A stretch of DNA of 57,015 nt from an uncultured bacterium (GTDB lineage Bacteria > Verrucomicrobiota > Kiritimatiellia > CAIKKV01 > CAITUY01), in contig CAITUY010000079.1 of NCBI GenBank assembly GCA_903895695.1, forward strand, positions 1 through 57,015, in the 5' to 3' direction. Below, piece by piece: positions 16,036 to 25,141 of this stretch. Numbering within the stretch: the first letter of the stretch is position 1; every line of letters starts with the position of its first letter. A program made the translations under genes and the position numbers. The notes below the pieces were generated by a model that saw only the letters and a list, made by a program, of their open reading frames with translations, had not been told where the DNA came from and searched no databases.

Positions 16036-16851
16036 ATGCAAGGGATCGGCTACAGGCGCTACATCATGGTGTCGGGTGGGGCTCATGCCCTTTTGATCGG
16101 CGGACTTCTGGGTCTCTCGATGGCGCACGGCTGTGCCCACGCGCCCAATTCCGACGGCCAAACCCACGAACTCATCGTCGATATCCCCGACCTGGGCCAG
16201 CAGGATCCCACTCCGACGCCCGCTCCCGCGCCAGCGCCAAAGCCCGAGGTCAAGCCCGAACCCAAACCGCAGGAAACTACGCCCGAAGCCCCGCCCACGA
16301 AGGATGACATCGTCCTGCCGACGAAAGAAAAGAAAAAGGAAGTCAAGACGCCTGACTCCAAGCCGAAAATCGAAATCAGCAAGCAACTCGTCCGGCGCAG
16401 TCTCCCGAAGCCAACGACCACGCGCAGGAGCAATCTGACGCCGGAAGAGATTGCCATAGCTTTGAAGCGCGGCGCCAAAATCGGAGCACACCCCACCCTG
16501 TCAGACAGCGATGTGCGCGCCCTTCTCGCGACCGATATGAAGTTCGGCAAGGGCGACCCGGTCACACAGGATGACGCCTACAATGAACTGGTTCGCAAAA
16601 TCCTCTATCGCGCCTGGGACCAGCCTGGTTCGCTGGGGGTGGTTGGACTTAAAGTGCATGTTCAACTGACCGTAGCGCCGGACGGCCGTATCGTGGCGAG
16701 CCGCCTGGTCAGCGGCTCGGGTAACAGCGTGATGGACAACTCTGTCATGCAGGCCGTCCGCTCAGTCTCCCGCTTGAACGGCGTGCCGGGCGAATATTTC
16801 TCGCGCCACCACACCATCACGGTTGCGTTCGAATTGACAGGCGACGGTTGA
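16036..16851 (+). CDS. tolA: TolA/TonB-like energy-coupling protein
   Basis: A 271-residue protein with one N-terminal membrane helix (about 11-31, SGGAHALLIGGLLGLSMA). A Pro/Lys-rich periplasmic spacer follows (about 55-115, PTPTPAPAPAPKPEVKPEPK), then a C-terminal TonB/TolA fold (about 185-271; VQLTVAPDGRIVASRLVSGSG). TolA links the inner-membrane TolQR motor to TolB and Pal. The order with tolB and pal downstream favours TolA over a TonB for import. AGGAG nine bases upstream supports ATG 16036. The usual upstream tolQ and tolR are absent here; the divergent gene is unrelated. Confidence 0.8.
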   Translation: MQGIGYRRYIMVSGGAHALLIGGLLGLSMAHGCAHAPNSDGQTHELIVDIPDLGQQDPTPTPAPAPAPKPEVKPEPKPQETTPEAPPTKDDIVLPTKEKKKEVKTPDSKPKIEISKQLVRRSLPKPTTTRRSNLTPEEIAIALKRGAKIGAHPTLSDSDVRALLATDMKFGKGDPVTQDDAYNELVRKILYRAWDQPGSLGVVGLKVHVQLTVAPDGRIVASRLVSGSGNSVMDNSVMQAVRSVSRLNGVPGEYFSRHHTITVAFELTGDG

Positions 16852-16923
16852 ACCGCATAATCCCCGCGTGTCCAAGGTCGAGCGCGCGGATCGGTCCGTG
16901 CGCCATTAAGAAACACGCACACT

Positions 16924-18132
16924 ATGAACGCTACGCGCCTCTTTGCATCCATCCTCACGTTGGCCCTCGTTTCCGCCGCCCTGGCGCAGGAGGATATCCG
17001 GGTTAGAAAGGCGACCGCCGCCAAGACAACGCTCGACCTCGCGGGCCTGACCGGTCCTGCGGGCGGGGCGTCGACCGTGTTCCGGCGCACACTGGAGTCC
17101 GACCTCGTCCGGTCCGGTTGGTTCACGTTTACGCGGCCCGGCGCGTACTCGGTGTTCGGTTCCTACGGCGAAAGCGGGGGCAACGTCTCGGCCCAGTGTC
17201 AGGTGTTCGGCGCCTCTCGATCGGCGGCGCTCTTAAACAAAACTTACGGCCAGACGGCCGCCGAGGCTCGCCGCATGGCGCATCAGGTCGCCGACGACAT
17301 CATCATGGCTGTCAAGAATTTCAAGGGCATAGCCGCCGGCCGGATCGCCGTGCTCGGTACGCGAACCGGCAGCAAGGAATTGTACGTTTGTGACGCCGAT
17401 GGCGGCGGACTCCGGCAACTCACGGCGGATCGCTCAATCAGCCTGGCGCCACGCTGGTCGCCCGATGGCACGCGGATCGCCTACACGTCATTCCGGCGCG
17501 GCTACCCCGACCTCTACCTGATCGATCTGCGAACCAACAACCGCACCTGCATTGCGAACTACCCTGGCATTAATATGGCCGGCGGATTCTCACCCAGCGG
17601 CCAGGACCTGCTCATGGTGCTGTCGAAAGACGGGAACCCTGAGGTCTACGTCAAGAATCTGGCCGGCGGCCGACTGACCCGCCTCACCAATACACCCCAT
17701 GCGGGCGAGGCCAGCCCCACCTGGTCCCCGGACGGATCGCAAGTGGCCTATGTGTCCGACCTGGCAGGCCCAGGGTCGCCCCAAATCTACGTGATGGGGC
17801 TCTCCGGCAGCGGCCGGCGGGTCACGTCACGCGGTCGCGAGAACGTCTCGCCCAACTGGGGCCCGAACGGCTGGATCGCCTACGCCAGCCGCCGGGGCGG
17901 CCTTTACGCGATTTGCATGGTCAACCCCCAGAGCCAGGAGGACCGCGAGGTCACGGCCGGGGACGCCAGCTATGAGGACCCCTGCTGGGCCTCCGACGGC
18001 CGCCATATCGTCTGCACCCGCCAGGACGGCCAAACGAAACGACTTTACATGCTTGACACGATGGGAGACCCACCCCTATGTTTGACCCCCGATAGTGGTG
18101 GTTGGTCATCGCCCGCGTGGTGCGCGCAGTGA
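16924..18132 (+). CDS. tolB: Tol-Pal system protein TolB
   Basis: A 402-residue periplasmic protein with a signal peptide (about 1-21, SILTLALVSAALA), the TolB N-terminal domain (about 25-135) and a WD40-like beta-propeller. The propeller has recurrent PxWSPDG-type blades: APRWSPDGTRIAYTS, SPTWSPDGSQVAYVS, SPNWGPNGWIAYAS and DPCWASDGRHIVCT. TolB contacts TolA and Pal during outer-membrane constriction at division. Family length is about 430. It lies 72 bp after tolA and 32 bp before pal. Confidence 0.95.
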   Translation: MNATRLFASILTLALVSAALAQEDIRVRKATAAKTTLDLAGLTGPAGGASTVFRRTLESDLVRSGWFTFTRPGAYSVFGSYGESGGNVSAQCQVFGASRSAALLNKTYGQTAAEARRMAHQVADDIIMAVKNFKGIAAGRIAVLGTRTGSKELYVCDADGGGLRQLTADRSISLAPRWSPDGTRIAYTSFRRGYPDLYLIDLRTNNRTCIANYPGINMAGGFSPSGQDLLMVLSKDGNPEVYVKNLAGGRLTRLTNTPHAGEASPTWSPDGSQVAYVSDLAGPGSPQIYVMGLSGSGRRVTSRGRENVSPNWGPNGWIAYASRRGGLYAICMVNPQSQEDREVTAGDASYEDPCWASDGRHIVCTRQDGQTKRLYMLDTMGDPPLCLTPDSGGWSSPAWCAQ

Positions 18133-18164
18133 TTCAATTTCCCCGAATCTAGAGGACACATATC

Positions 18165-18701
18165 ATGACAACGCGTTGGGTAGTTTCGGTGACATTGGCG
18201 TGTTCGATGGCCGCAGCCATGACGGGCTGCAAGAGTTGGTGGAGCAAGAAGCCCACGGGAACGGCCGGTGGCGGAAGCGATATCCTCCCCACTGGGACGG
18301 AATCGACCCAGGGTGACCTGAAACCGCGCGGCGATGAGTTCAATGGTACGAACAACGTCGTGGCGGGCCAGTTTGACGCCGTGCTCTTTGCCTTCGACGG
18401 CGCCACGGTGGAAGATGCCGAGCGTGCCAAGGCCGAGAAGGTTGCCGAGTTCCTGAAGGCCAACGCGTCCGACGTAGTGGTCTGCGAAGGCAACTGCGAC
18501 GAGCGTGGAAGCGCGGAGTACAACATGTCGCTGGGCGAGCGCCGCGGACTGGCCGTGCGCGCCTACTTGATGAGCCTCGGAATTGATGCCAACCGCATCC
18601 AGACCAAGAGCTACGGCAAGGAACGCCCGAAGGATACCGGCCACACCGAAGCCGCGTGGCGCGTGAACCGCCGCGTGGATTTCGTTGTCCTCAAGAACTA
18701 G
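18165..18701 (+). CDS. pal: Peptidoglycan-associated lipoprotein Pal
   Basis: A 178-residue lipoprotein. The signal ends MTGC with Cys 22 as the lipidated residue. The OmpA-like domain (about 70-178) carries the peptidoglycan-binding segment GNCDERGSAEYNMSLGERRG and ends VNRRVDFVVLKN, both typical of Pal. Pal anchors the outer membrane to peptidoglycan and completes the tolA-tolB-pal run. A strong terminator follows 21 bp downstream, so this is the end of the operon. Confidence 0.95.
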   Translation: MTTRWVVSVTLACSMAAAMTGCKSWWSKKPTGTAGGGSDILPTGTESTQGDLKPRGDEFNGTNNVVAGQFDAVLFAFDGATVEDAERAKAEKVAEFLKANASDVVVCEGNCDERGSAEYNMSLGERRGLAVRAYLMSLGIDANRIQTKSYGKERPKDTGHTEAAWRVNRRVDFVVLKN

Positions 18702-18722
18702 TCGTTAACGAGGTACAAAAAG

Positions 18723-18754
18723 AAGAGCCGGGGATAACCCCGGCTCTTTTTTTT
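18723..18754 (+). terminator. Strong rho-independent terminator after pal
   Basis: AAGAGCCGGGG (18723-18733), loop ATAA and CCCCGGCTCTT (18738-18748) form an 11-bp perfect stem followed by a run of T to 18754. It ends the tol-pal operon. A repeat element begins at the next base. Confidence 0.95.
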
Positions 18755-18831
18755 GGTAGGGCGACGGCGTCCTCGCCGCGCCGCACTTTCGCGTCCCCGT
18801 GACGGCGGGGCGGGGACGCCCACGCCCTACC
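18755..18831. repeat. Intergenic palindromic repeat, copy 1 (77 bp)
   Basis: The element begins GGTAGGGCG and ends CGCCCTACC, with inner arms GCGTCCTCGCC and GGCGGGGACGC-like, so it can fold into one long imperfect hairpin. The second copy at 36564-36641 shares both ends and most of the arms but differs in the loop. It lies between the pal terminator and the 3' end of fucI. It is REP- or MITE-like and carries no coding frame. Confidence 0.85.
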
Positions 18832-18842
18832 TTGTTGGGATC

Positions 18843-20702
18843 TCAGACGTACAGCGGCCCCAATGCGCTGCAGGCGCGGAAGTCGTCCTGACCGAACCGA
18901 TCCCACAAGGTTGGGCGGAACACCTGTGCCGCCGGAACGTTGTGCATGTCGACCGGGATCCGCAGCATCGCATTGATCGTCAGCATATCGGCGCCGATCA
19001 ACCCAAACGAGTTGGCGTCGTGGTTCGGTCCGATGCGCGACATATACTCGAACGACGACATCCCGCGCGGCTTCCAGAAGGTCTCGGGCCACGTCTTGTC
19101 GGTAACGTCGCTGATGTGGCGGGCGACCGGTTCGGGGAGATCAACGGTCTCGCCCTCCACGACCGAACACGTCATCAGGTCGCCCACGACATTGTAGCGG
19201 TAGGCCGTCATCGGAGCGCCCCCAGGTGTCGAGAAGCGGCTCGACAGCCCGTCGCCCGGGAAGTACTCGAGATTCGCAGCCATGTAGGTGGTGGCTTTGA
19301 ACGCCTCGGCGATGAGCCGCTTCTGCAGACCGACATCGTGCCGGATCGTCCGGGCGATATCTTGAACAGACATTTTTTCCCAGCCCTTGACCAAGCTGGG
19401 GACATTGATCGCGTAGTCGAGCGAACCGGCGCCCGAGTTACGTTTGTCGATCATGCCGTCGGGACAAATCTTGCTCACATCTTTGCCGGTAGACTTCTTG
19501 ATGCTGGCCACCGTCCAGTTCGTACGGATATCGGCGAAGAGCTGGGGCATACCGGAGACCAGTTGGGCAATCAGCATGCCGATGGCATTTTTGCTGTCGT
19601 TCTCCGTCGCGCAGACCATCGGGGTCCGGAATCCGTTCCAGTCGAACGAACTGCCCAGCAGGGACTCGGTCATATCGAAGTTCGGGTACAGGTCGGTCCA
19701 CTGGCGCTGCCCTTGCGTGCCTGCGGCTATGGCGTTGCAGCCTTGGGCAAACTCGACGTCGGCCTTGAAGCCCTGCGCGCGGCCGGCCTTGGACTCTGCC
19801 AGTTTCGGATTCCCGACCATCAGGTCCTTCACGATAAGCGTCATCTTAAGGCATTCGCGCAATAGCTCCTCGTTACCCAAGGGGCGCTTCCCTTCGCCGT
19901 ACTGGATCGCCACATTGTGCTTCATGAACTCGACAGCTTTGTCCAACTCCTCGTGGTCGTAAAGCCCCCGTTCCATCCGACCCTTGACGCCCACCATGTC
20001 ATACGACACCGTCCCCATCCCGAGGTAATGGTGCATGAGGTTCCGGCGCACGTCGGAGCCGATGATCCCCATGGAGGCGCTGCCCACCGAAAGGTAGTTC
20101 TTGCCGCGCATCTCGGCCACGGCCGCCGCGCATCGCGCAAAGCGAAGCAGGCGCTCCGCCACGTAAGGCGAAAGGTCGCTGGCCTCATCCTCGAGATCGG
20201 GGCTGTAGATGCAGAAGATGGGGCGCTTCTTCTCGTCCATGGCGGCCGTGAAGGCCTTGAGCCACACGGCGCCGGGACGATCGGTCTGGTTGAGGCCGTA
20301 GGCGGCCTGCTGCCACTCGGAACTGCCCACGCCCATGCAGGCGCTCATCAGTTCGTCGCTGTAGGCCCACGAACGACTGACCCAGATATTGGCGCTGACG
20401 CCCTCGCGCACGTAATGCTCCTGAGCCAAGGCGCCCGTCCGGGCTCCGTACACAATTTCCGGCGCAACGACGACACGGATCGGGGTGCCCTCCGGGAGCC
20501 GCACGTTGTGGGTGATCAGATTGTAGACCTTCTCCACCAGCCGCCAGGTACCCGCGATATTGGATTCGTAGGCACCCGTCCGACCGTCTGCCACCGGCGT
20601 GATCGCGATCGTGGGGATGTGGCCCACCAAGGCGCGCGAAAAAGGTGTGAACCGACGCTGCGAGTTGGCTAAAACGGTAAAATTCGGAAACTTGTCATTC
20701 AT
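18843..20702 (-). CDS. fucI: L-fucose isomerase
   Basis: A 619-residue cytoplasmic enzyme that converts L-fucose to L-fuculose, the first step of fucose breakdown. It matches FucI throughout (E. coli enzyme about 591 residues): YAARTGALAQEHYVREGVSANIW-type N-terminal segment (here VYGARTGALAQEHYVREG), GSASMGIIGSDVR, SYDMVGVKGRMERG, and the C-terminal DANSFGLIGADML and VDMHNVPAAQVFRPTLWDRF. An in-frame start at 20822 exists, but ATG 20702 has AAGGAG about seven bases upstream and lies after a good promoter. The gene is monocistronic. GH29 alpha-L-fucosidase at 35240-36529 could supply its substrate; fuculose kinase and aldolase are not in the window. Confidence 0.96.
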   Translation of the reverse strand: MNDKFPNFTVLANSQRRFTPFSRALVGHIPTIAITPVADGRTGAYESNIAGTWRLVEKVYNLITHNVRLPEGTPIRVVVAPEIVYGARTGALAQEHYVREGVSANIWVSRSWAYSDELMSACMGVGSSEWQQAAYGLNQTDRPGAVWLKAFTAAMDEKKRPIFCIYSPDLEDEASDLSPYVAERLLRFARCAAAVAEMRGKNYLSVGSASMGIIGSDVRRNLMHHYLGMGTVSYDMVGVKGRMERGLYDHEELDKAVEFMKHNVAIQYGEGKRPLGNEELLRECLKMTLIVKDLMVGNPKLAESKAGRAQGFKADVEFAQGCNAIAAGTQGQRQWTDLYPNFDMTESLLGSSFDWNGFRTPMVCATENDSKNAIGMLIAQLVSGMPQLFADIRTNWTVASIKKSTGKDVSKICPDGMIDKRNSGAGSLDYAINVPSLVKGWEKMSVQDIARTIRHDVGLQKRLIAEAFKATTYMAANLEYFPGDGLSSRFSTPGGAPMTAYRYNVVGDLMTCSVVEGETVDLPEPVARHISDVTDKTWPETFWKPRGMSSFEYMSRIGPNHDANSFGLIGADMLTINAMLRIPVDMHNVPAAQVFRPTLWDRFGQDDFRACSALGPLYV

Positions 20703-20737
20703 GCGCGCTCTCCTTGGTCCAATTCGTCTGGCGCGGG

Positions 20738-20766
20738 ATGATAGAGGGTCAGAGTCCGGCTGACAA
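20738..20766 (-). promoter_or_regulatory. Predicted sigma70 promoter of fucI
   Basis: On the minus strand, TTGTCA (20766-20761), a 17-base spacer and TATCAT (20743-20738) each match consensus at five of six positions. Transcription would begin near 20731, giving a leader of about 29 bases that contains the AAGGAG of fucI. This supports the 20702 start. Confidence 0.65.
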
Positions 20767-20868
20767 CCGGATTCTATTGTCGAAACGAGCCCCCTTGCAG
20801 CGCGCTGGGATCGCTTATACACATCGCCTTAGTTGCCGGTAAACTGTCCGGTTTCCGGGGGAAACGGC

Positions 20869-20944
20869 TGGAGCCAGCTATCGGATTCGAACCGATGACC
20901 TGCTGATTACAAATCAGCTGCTCTGCCAACTGAGCTAAGCTGGC
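20869..20944 (-). tRNA. tRNA-Thr (anticodon TGT), CCA encoded
   Basis: On the minus strand the acceptor GCCAGCT (20944-20938) pairs with AGCTGGC (20879-20873). The anticodon stem is GCTGA/TCAGC with loop TTTGTAA, anticodon TGT at 20911-20909. The T-loop is TTCGAAT. Discriminator T is followed by encoded CCA (20871-20869). It reads ACA codons and lies between phoU and the fucI promoter, on the same strand as both. Confidence 0.96.
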
Positions 20945-20984
20945 CGAAAACGGCCGTGACTGTGTCAGAAAGCAGGGCCTTCAA

Positions 20985-21677
20985 TCAAGCCGATTGTGGC
21001 TTGCCCACACGCTTGTCCGAGACCTCGGCCGTGTGCCGCACGATGCGGCCCTCGACCATGTAGATCAGGTCCTCCGCGATGTTGGTCGCGTGATCCGCGA
21101 TGCGTTCGAGGTGCCGCGCGATATGCAGCACCTGGATCAGGGGCTCAAAATTCGCCGGGGTCTCCGCTACCGCCTTCTTCACCTGAAGGAAGACGTAGCG
21201 GTTGATGGCGTCAATCTCGCTGTCTGCCGTGCACACCTGGCGGGCTGCGTCCGCGTTCAGATTCACGAAGGCATCGAGCACGGCCTTGAGCATGGCCTGG
21301 GCCTTTTCGGCCATCTCGCCCAATCGAAAGGGTATATCGAGTGCCGGCTGCCCGCAGAGAAAAAGCGCGCGCTCCGCGACGTGGACCGCAAGGTCGCCAA
21401 TCCGTTCCAGGTCCTTGTTGATCTTGAGCACGGCGATGATGTAGCGAAGATCGCCGGCCACCGGCTGGTGCAGCGCCAGGATCTTCAGGCATTCGTCTTC
21501 GACGTCCACCTCCATGGAGTTTGTGCCCGCCTCGCGATCAATGACCTTGCGAGCAAGGTCTTCATCGCGATCCTCGATGGCTCGAACTGCCGTCCGGACG
21601 TCGTTTTCCACCTCGGCACTCAACGCCAAGATCGCGCGCTTCAGTTTTTCGACGTCCCGCTGAAAATGCACTCTCAT
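20985..21677 (-). CDS. phoU: Phosphate signalling complex protein PhoU
   Basis: A 230-residue all-helical protein with the two PhoU repeats, each with the metal-binding E/DxxxD pattern (EVDVEDECLKILALHQPVAGDLRYI, seen here as ALHQPVAGDLRYI; LERIGDLAVHVAERA; LERIADHATNIAEDLIYM). PhoU links PstSCAB to PhoR and keeps the Pho response off when phosphate is plentiful. An in-frame start at 21788 is rejected because ATG 21677 has AAGGAG seven bases upstream and puts MRVHFQRDVEKLKRAIL at the N-terminus. It is the last gene of the pst operon, 37 bp after pstB. Confidence 0.96.
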   Translation of the reverse strand: MRVHFQRDVEKLKRAILALSAEVENDVRTAVRAIEDRDEDLARKVIDREAGTNSMEVDVEDECLKILALHQPVAGDLRYIIAVLKINKDLERIGDLAVHVAERALFLCGQPALDIPFRLGEMAEKAQAMLKAVLDAFVNLNADAARQVCTADSEIDAINRYVFLQVKKAVAETPANFEPLIQVLHIARHLERIADHATNIAEDLIYMVEGRIVRHTAEVSDKRVGKPQSA

Positions 21678-21714
21678 CCGCGACTCCTTCCTTACCTCCG
21701 GGCCCGAGCCCGTC

Positions 21715-22530
21715 TCACCCGAAACGGCCCGTGATGTAATCCTCGGTCTGCTTCTCCCGGGGCGTCGTGAACATCGTCTTGGTCGCACCGAATTCGATCA
21801 ACACACCCTCGTACATGAACGCCGTGAATTCCGAAACCCGGGCCGCCTGCTGCATGTTGTGGGTCACGATGATGATCGTGTACTTGCCGCGCAATTCGTC
21901 GATCAAGTCCTCGATGCGCAGGGTGGCGCGCGGGTCCAGCGCCGAGGTCGGCTCGTCCATCAGCAGAATCTGGGGGTCGACCGCCAGCGCCCGGGCGATG
22001 CAAAGCCGCTGTTGCTGACCGCCGGAAAGCCCGATGGCGTTCGACTCCAGACGATCCTTAACCTCATCCCACAGGGCGGCATCCACCAGGCTTCGTTCGA
22101 CGACTTGCGCCAGTTCGCTCTGGCCCAATCGCTGGTGCAGGCGCGGTCCATAGGCCACGTTGTCGAAAACGGACTTCGGAAACGGGTTGGGTTTCTGGAA
22201 GACCATCCCAATCTGCCGCCTGAGGGTCACCACGTCCACGTCGGGCTGGTACAGATGCTGTCCGCTAAAAAGGAGTTCCCCCTCGGTTCGGCACCCCGGC
22301 ACCAGGTCGTTCATCCGGTTGATCGCCCGCAACAGGGTGCTCTTGCCGCAACCGCTGGGGCCGATGATAGCCGTCACGCAACCGGCCGGAATCCGGAGGC
22401 TGACTTCCTTGACCGCTTGATTGCTGCGGTAGTACACGGAAAAGCCCTTGGCCTCGACATGGGTTTCCGGGAGCGGTTCCGCCGTCGCCGTCTTCTGCGC
22501 ATTCGTCGCGCCTGCCGCATTATTGCTCAT
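21715..22530 (-). CDS. pstB: Phosphate ABC transporter ATP-binding protein PstB
   Basis: A 271-residue ABC ATPase with Walker [10 protein letters not shown] (57-65), signature LSGGQQQR and Walker [14 protein letters not shown]. The PstB-specific loop [21 protein letters not shown] is complete, and the N-terminus has about 25 extra polar residues. It energises phosphate uptake through PstA and PstC. It follows pstA by 15 bp and precedes phoU. Confidence 0.97.
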   Translation of the reverse strand: MSNNAAGATNAQKTATAEPLPETHVEAKGFSVYYRSNQAVKEVSLRIPAGCVTAIIGPSGCGKSTLLRAINRMNDLVPGCRTEGELLFSGQHLYQPDVDVVTLRRQIGMVFQKPNPFPKSVFDNVAYGPRLHQRLGQSELAQVVERSLVDAALWDEVKDRLESNAIGLSGGQQQRLCIARALAVDPQILLMDEPTSALDPRATLRIEDLIDELRGKYTIIIVTHNMQQAARVSEFTAFMYEGVLIEFGATKTMFTTPREKQTEDYITGRFG

Positions 22531-22545
22531 GATATCTCCCTCCCT

Positions 22546-23892
22546 CTAAGCCCGCATCCGCCTGGCGATACGCGCCCGCAGGACGATCGCCGCCAGGTTG
22601 AGAATCAGCACCAGGCTCACGAGGACCAGCACCATCCCGTATTGGACGTGCCGGATCTCGTCGACCGCCTCGTGCTCAGTGGCCAGATTGAAGATGTTCC
22701 AAGAGAGTGCCGGAGTCGCCTGGGTCAAGGTCTGCCACAAGGCCAGCGGCTTGCCCACGCTCACGGCCGCGGTAAAGATGATTGGTGCCGTTTCGCCCGC
22801 CGCGCGCCCCATGCTGATCACGATTCCCGTGAGGATGCCGGGCAGGGCAGCGGGCAGAATGACGCTGCGCACTGCATGCCACCGACCGGCGCCCAGGCTC
22901 AGGGCCGCCTCCTTGAATGTCGCGGGCACGGCGCGAATCGCTTCCTCGGCCGCGCGAATCACGGTAGGCAGGACCATCAATGCCAACGTCATCGATCCGG
23001 CAAGGACGCTCTTGGACTCGGAAACGTGAATCGTGTTGATGAAAAACGCCAGTCCGAACAGCCCGAACACGATACTGGGCACGCCGGCCAAGGTGCTGAT
23101 GCACGTACGCAACAGGCGGGTCCAACGGTTATCCGGCGCATACTCCGTCAAGTAGATTGCCGCAATCAGGCCCATGGGGACGGCAAACAGCAGGGCGCCG
23201 ACGGTCAGGTAGAAAGTGCCCAGCAATTCGGGCCAGATGCCCCCGAAGAAATGCGAATCGTACGAGTCATCCGTCAGGAACTGCCAGTAAACCGTCCGCC
23301 GTGGCAGCAGCATCTTGTCCAGATTCCGCTCCACATAACTGAACAGGCCCTCGATCGGCGTGCCCACAAAATCTGCGGCGCGCGGCTTGAGGCGCTTGAT
23401 ACCGGCCCGCGTCGGATCCGAGTAGTCCCAGTCTTCGCGGTAAAGAACTTGCGCCAGCTTGACCTGCGCCCGATCCCACCTGGCCTGGCCGTACTGGTCC
23501 CGCATCAACATGGGGCGGACTTCGTCAGGGGCCGGGCCCAACAGGGTATGGATGGCTTTCTTCAGGTCGTGCAGGGGTTTGCCGTATTTCCGGCGGGTGG
23601 CGGCGTCGCCCTCGGCCAGGCTCTTCTCGAACGCCGCCAGATCCCGATAGACCGGCTCCCGCGCCGTCCGCGCCGCCCGGTCTTCCGCTTCCACGGCGGC
23701 CCGGTCGCCCCGCTCGAACTTTTCCAGCATGATCCGGCGGTGTTCCACCGTGCCGGTGAAGAAGATCGCTCCGGCCCCGCGGACGAACATGGGCGCGAGC
23801 AGGATCACGAGCGCGAGCACCATCAACGCGATCGCCATAATGCCCGAGCCGGCGAACGCCCGGTCCAGTACCTTGCGTGTCTGCAACCGCAT
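22546..23892 (-). CDS. pstA: Phosphate ABC transporter permease PstA with a large insertion
   Basis: The C-terminal 240 residues are a normal PstA permease: six membrane helices and the EAA loop (FKEAALSLGAGRWHAVRSVILPAALPGILTG, quoted in part as LSLGAGRWHAVRSVILPAA). Total length is 448, against about 280-300 for usual PstA. The extra sequence is a block of about 165 polar residues (about 40-205) between the first helix (GIMAIALMVLALVILLAPMF) and the second. It contains charged coiled-coil-like segments and probably faces the periplasm. It lies three bases after pstC and 15 before pstB. Confidence 0.95.
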   Translation of the reverse strand: MRLQTRKVLDRAFAGSGIMAIALMVLALVILLAPMFVRGAGAIFFTGTVEHRRIMLEKFERGDRAAVEAEDRAARTAREPVYRDLAAFEKSLAEGDAATRRKYGKPLHDLKKAIHTLLGPAPDEVRPMLMRDQYGQARWDRAQVKLAQVLYREDWDYSDPTRAGIKRLKPRAADFVGTPIEGLFSYVERNLDKMLLPRRTVYWQFLTDDSYDSHFFGGIWPELLGTFYLTVGALLFAVPMGLIAAIYLTEYAPDNRWTRLLRTCISTLAGVPSIVFGLFGLAFFINTIHVSESKSVLAGSMTLALMVLPTVIRAAEEAIRAVPATFKEAALSLGAGRWHAVRSVILPAALPGILTGIVISMGRAAGETAPIIFTAAVSVGKPLALWQTLTQATPALSWNIFNLATEHEAVDEIRHVQYGMVLVLVSLVLILNLAAIVLRARIARRMRA

Positions 23893-23895
23893 GGC

Positions 23896-25062
23896 CTAGC
23901 CCCCAACCTTCTTGCGGGCGCGCCGGATAATCCACTCGCTGCTCGTATTGCAAAGGAACGAAAACAGCAGCAACGCGAGGGCCATCGCGAACAGCACATG
24001 GAAACGGGCAGAACCGGTCACCTGATCGGCTTCGCCCATATCGCCGGCGATCGTCGCGGTAAGGGTGCGCACGGGCTGAAGGATGTTGTACCACGGGCGT
24101 GGGATCTGCGAAGCGTTTCCGGAAGCCATCCACACCACCATCGTTTCTCCGACCGCTCGCATGACGCCCAGGATGACGGCGGCCAGGATACCGCTGCTCG
24201 CGGCCGGCAGCACTGTCCGGACCAAAGTCTCGGCGCGGGTCGCGCCCAGGGCGTAGCTGCCCTCCCGCAGGTCCCGGCCGACCGCCTGCAAGGCGTCTTC
24301 CGAAACGCTCACCACCGTGGGCAACGCCATGATCCCGAGAATGATCGATACGTTCAGCGCGTTTGTGCCGCTCGGGATGACTAACCCGTACAACGATCGA
24401 ACCGCGAGCACCAGAACCACGCAGGCCCCTGTCCCCAGCACCGCCAGCGCCAGGGCTCGGGCGCGCCTCCGGGCCCGGTCAGGCAACCGATCCGTCAGCA
24501 GGTCCGCCGCAACGATCACCGCCAGCCCGGCCACCGGCACCCCCACCGCGCCGGCCGCGACGGCCAGAATCGGACCGCCCCGTTCCTGCAGCAACGGCGC
24601 AAACACGACCAACGCAAAGAAGCCATAGGCCACCGACGGTATGGCCGCCAGGATTTCAATCACCGGCTTGACCACCTGCCGCACGCTGAAAGGCAGGACA
24701 TCGCTGAGGCAGATCGCCGCCGAGACCCCGAGCGGGACGGCGACCAAAATTGCGCCCAGCGTGACCAGTCCGCTCCCGACGAACATGGCCAGTGCGCCGA
24801 ACTCGGGCTGCTTGGCCGACGGGTACCACCGCGTGCTAGTGAAGAACTCCCGGAAGCCTTCCTGCCGGAAGTACGGAATCGCATCGCGGGCGATGTAGAC
24901 GAAAATGAATAACACGGCCAACGTCGAAAACGACGTGACCGCCAACAGCAACCCCCGGCCCAACGTCTCGGCAATCCGCTGCCGCCGCCGCGCGCGATGA
25001 CTGAGCAGCAACGAGGGCGCATCACGTCGAGTCACGCCCGTTGTCGCGCCGCTCGCCTCCAT
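23896..25062 (-). CDS. pstC: Phosphate ABC transporter permease PstC
   Basis: A 388-residue membrane protein with the PstC layout. A first helix (LLAVTSFSTLAVLFIFVYIA) is followed by a periplasmic segment (YFRQEGFREFFTSTRWYPS) and then the permease core with the EAA loop (EGSYALGATRAETLVRTVLP). A GTG at 25083 is in frame, but ATG 25062 has GGGAGGGG just upstream and is preferred. About 60 residues between core helices are longer than in E. coli PstC. It forms the transmembrane channel with PstA. Confidence 0.95.
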   Translation of the reverse strand: MEASGATTGVTRRDAPSLLLSHRARRRQRIAETLGRGLLLAVTSFSTLAVLFIFVYIARDAIPYFRQEGFREFFTSTRWYPSAKQPEFGALAMFVGSGLVTLGAILVAVPLGVSAAICLSDVLPFSVRQVVKPVIEILAAIPSVAYGFFALVVFAPLLQERGGPILAVAAGAVGVPVAGLAVIVAADLLTDRLPDRARRRARALALAVLGTGACVVLVLAVRSLYGLVIPSGTNALNVSIILGIMALPTVVSVSEDALQAVGRDLREGSYALGATRAETLVRTVLPAASSGILAAVILGVMRAVGETMVVWMASGNASQIPRPWYNILQPVRTLTATIAGDMGEADQVTGSARFHVLFAMALALLLFSFLCNTSSEWIIRRARKKVGG

Positions 25063-25141
25063 GAACCCCTCCCGATTACGCACATTGGCGGCCGGCCCGC
25101 ATCACGCGGGCCGACCGCCGTTTCGTCACTGTTATGCGCCG

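Noticed and set aside
21859..24384. An 841-residue open frame on the plus strand
   Set aside because: It lies opposite pstB, pstA and pstC, all certain genes. Its composition (rich in His, Gln, Arg) is that of a reverse-frame shadow.
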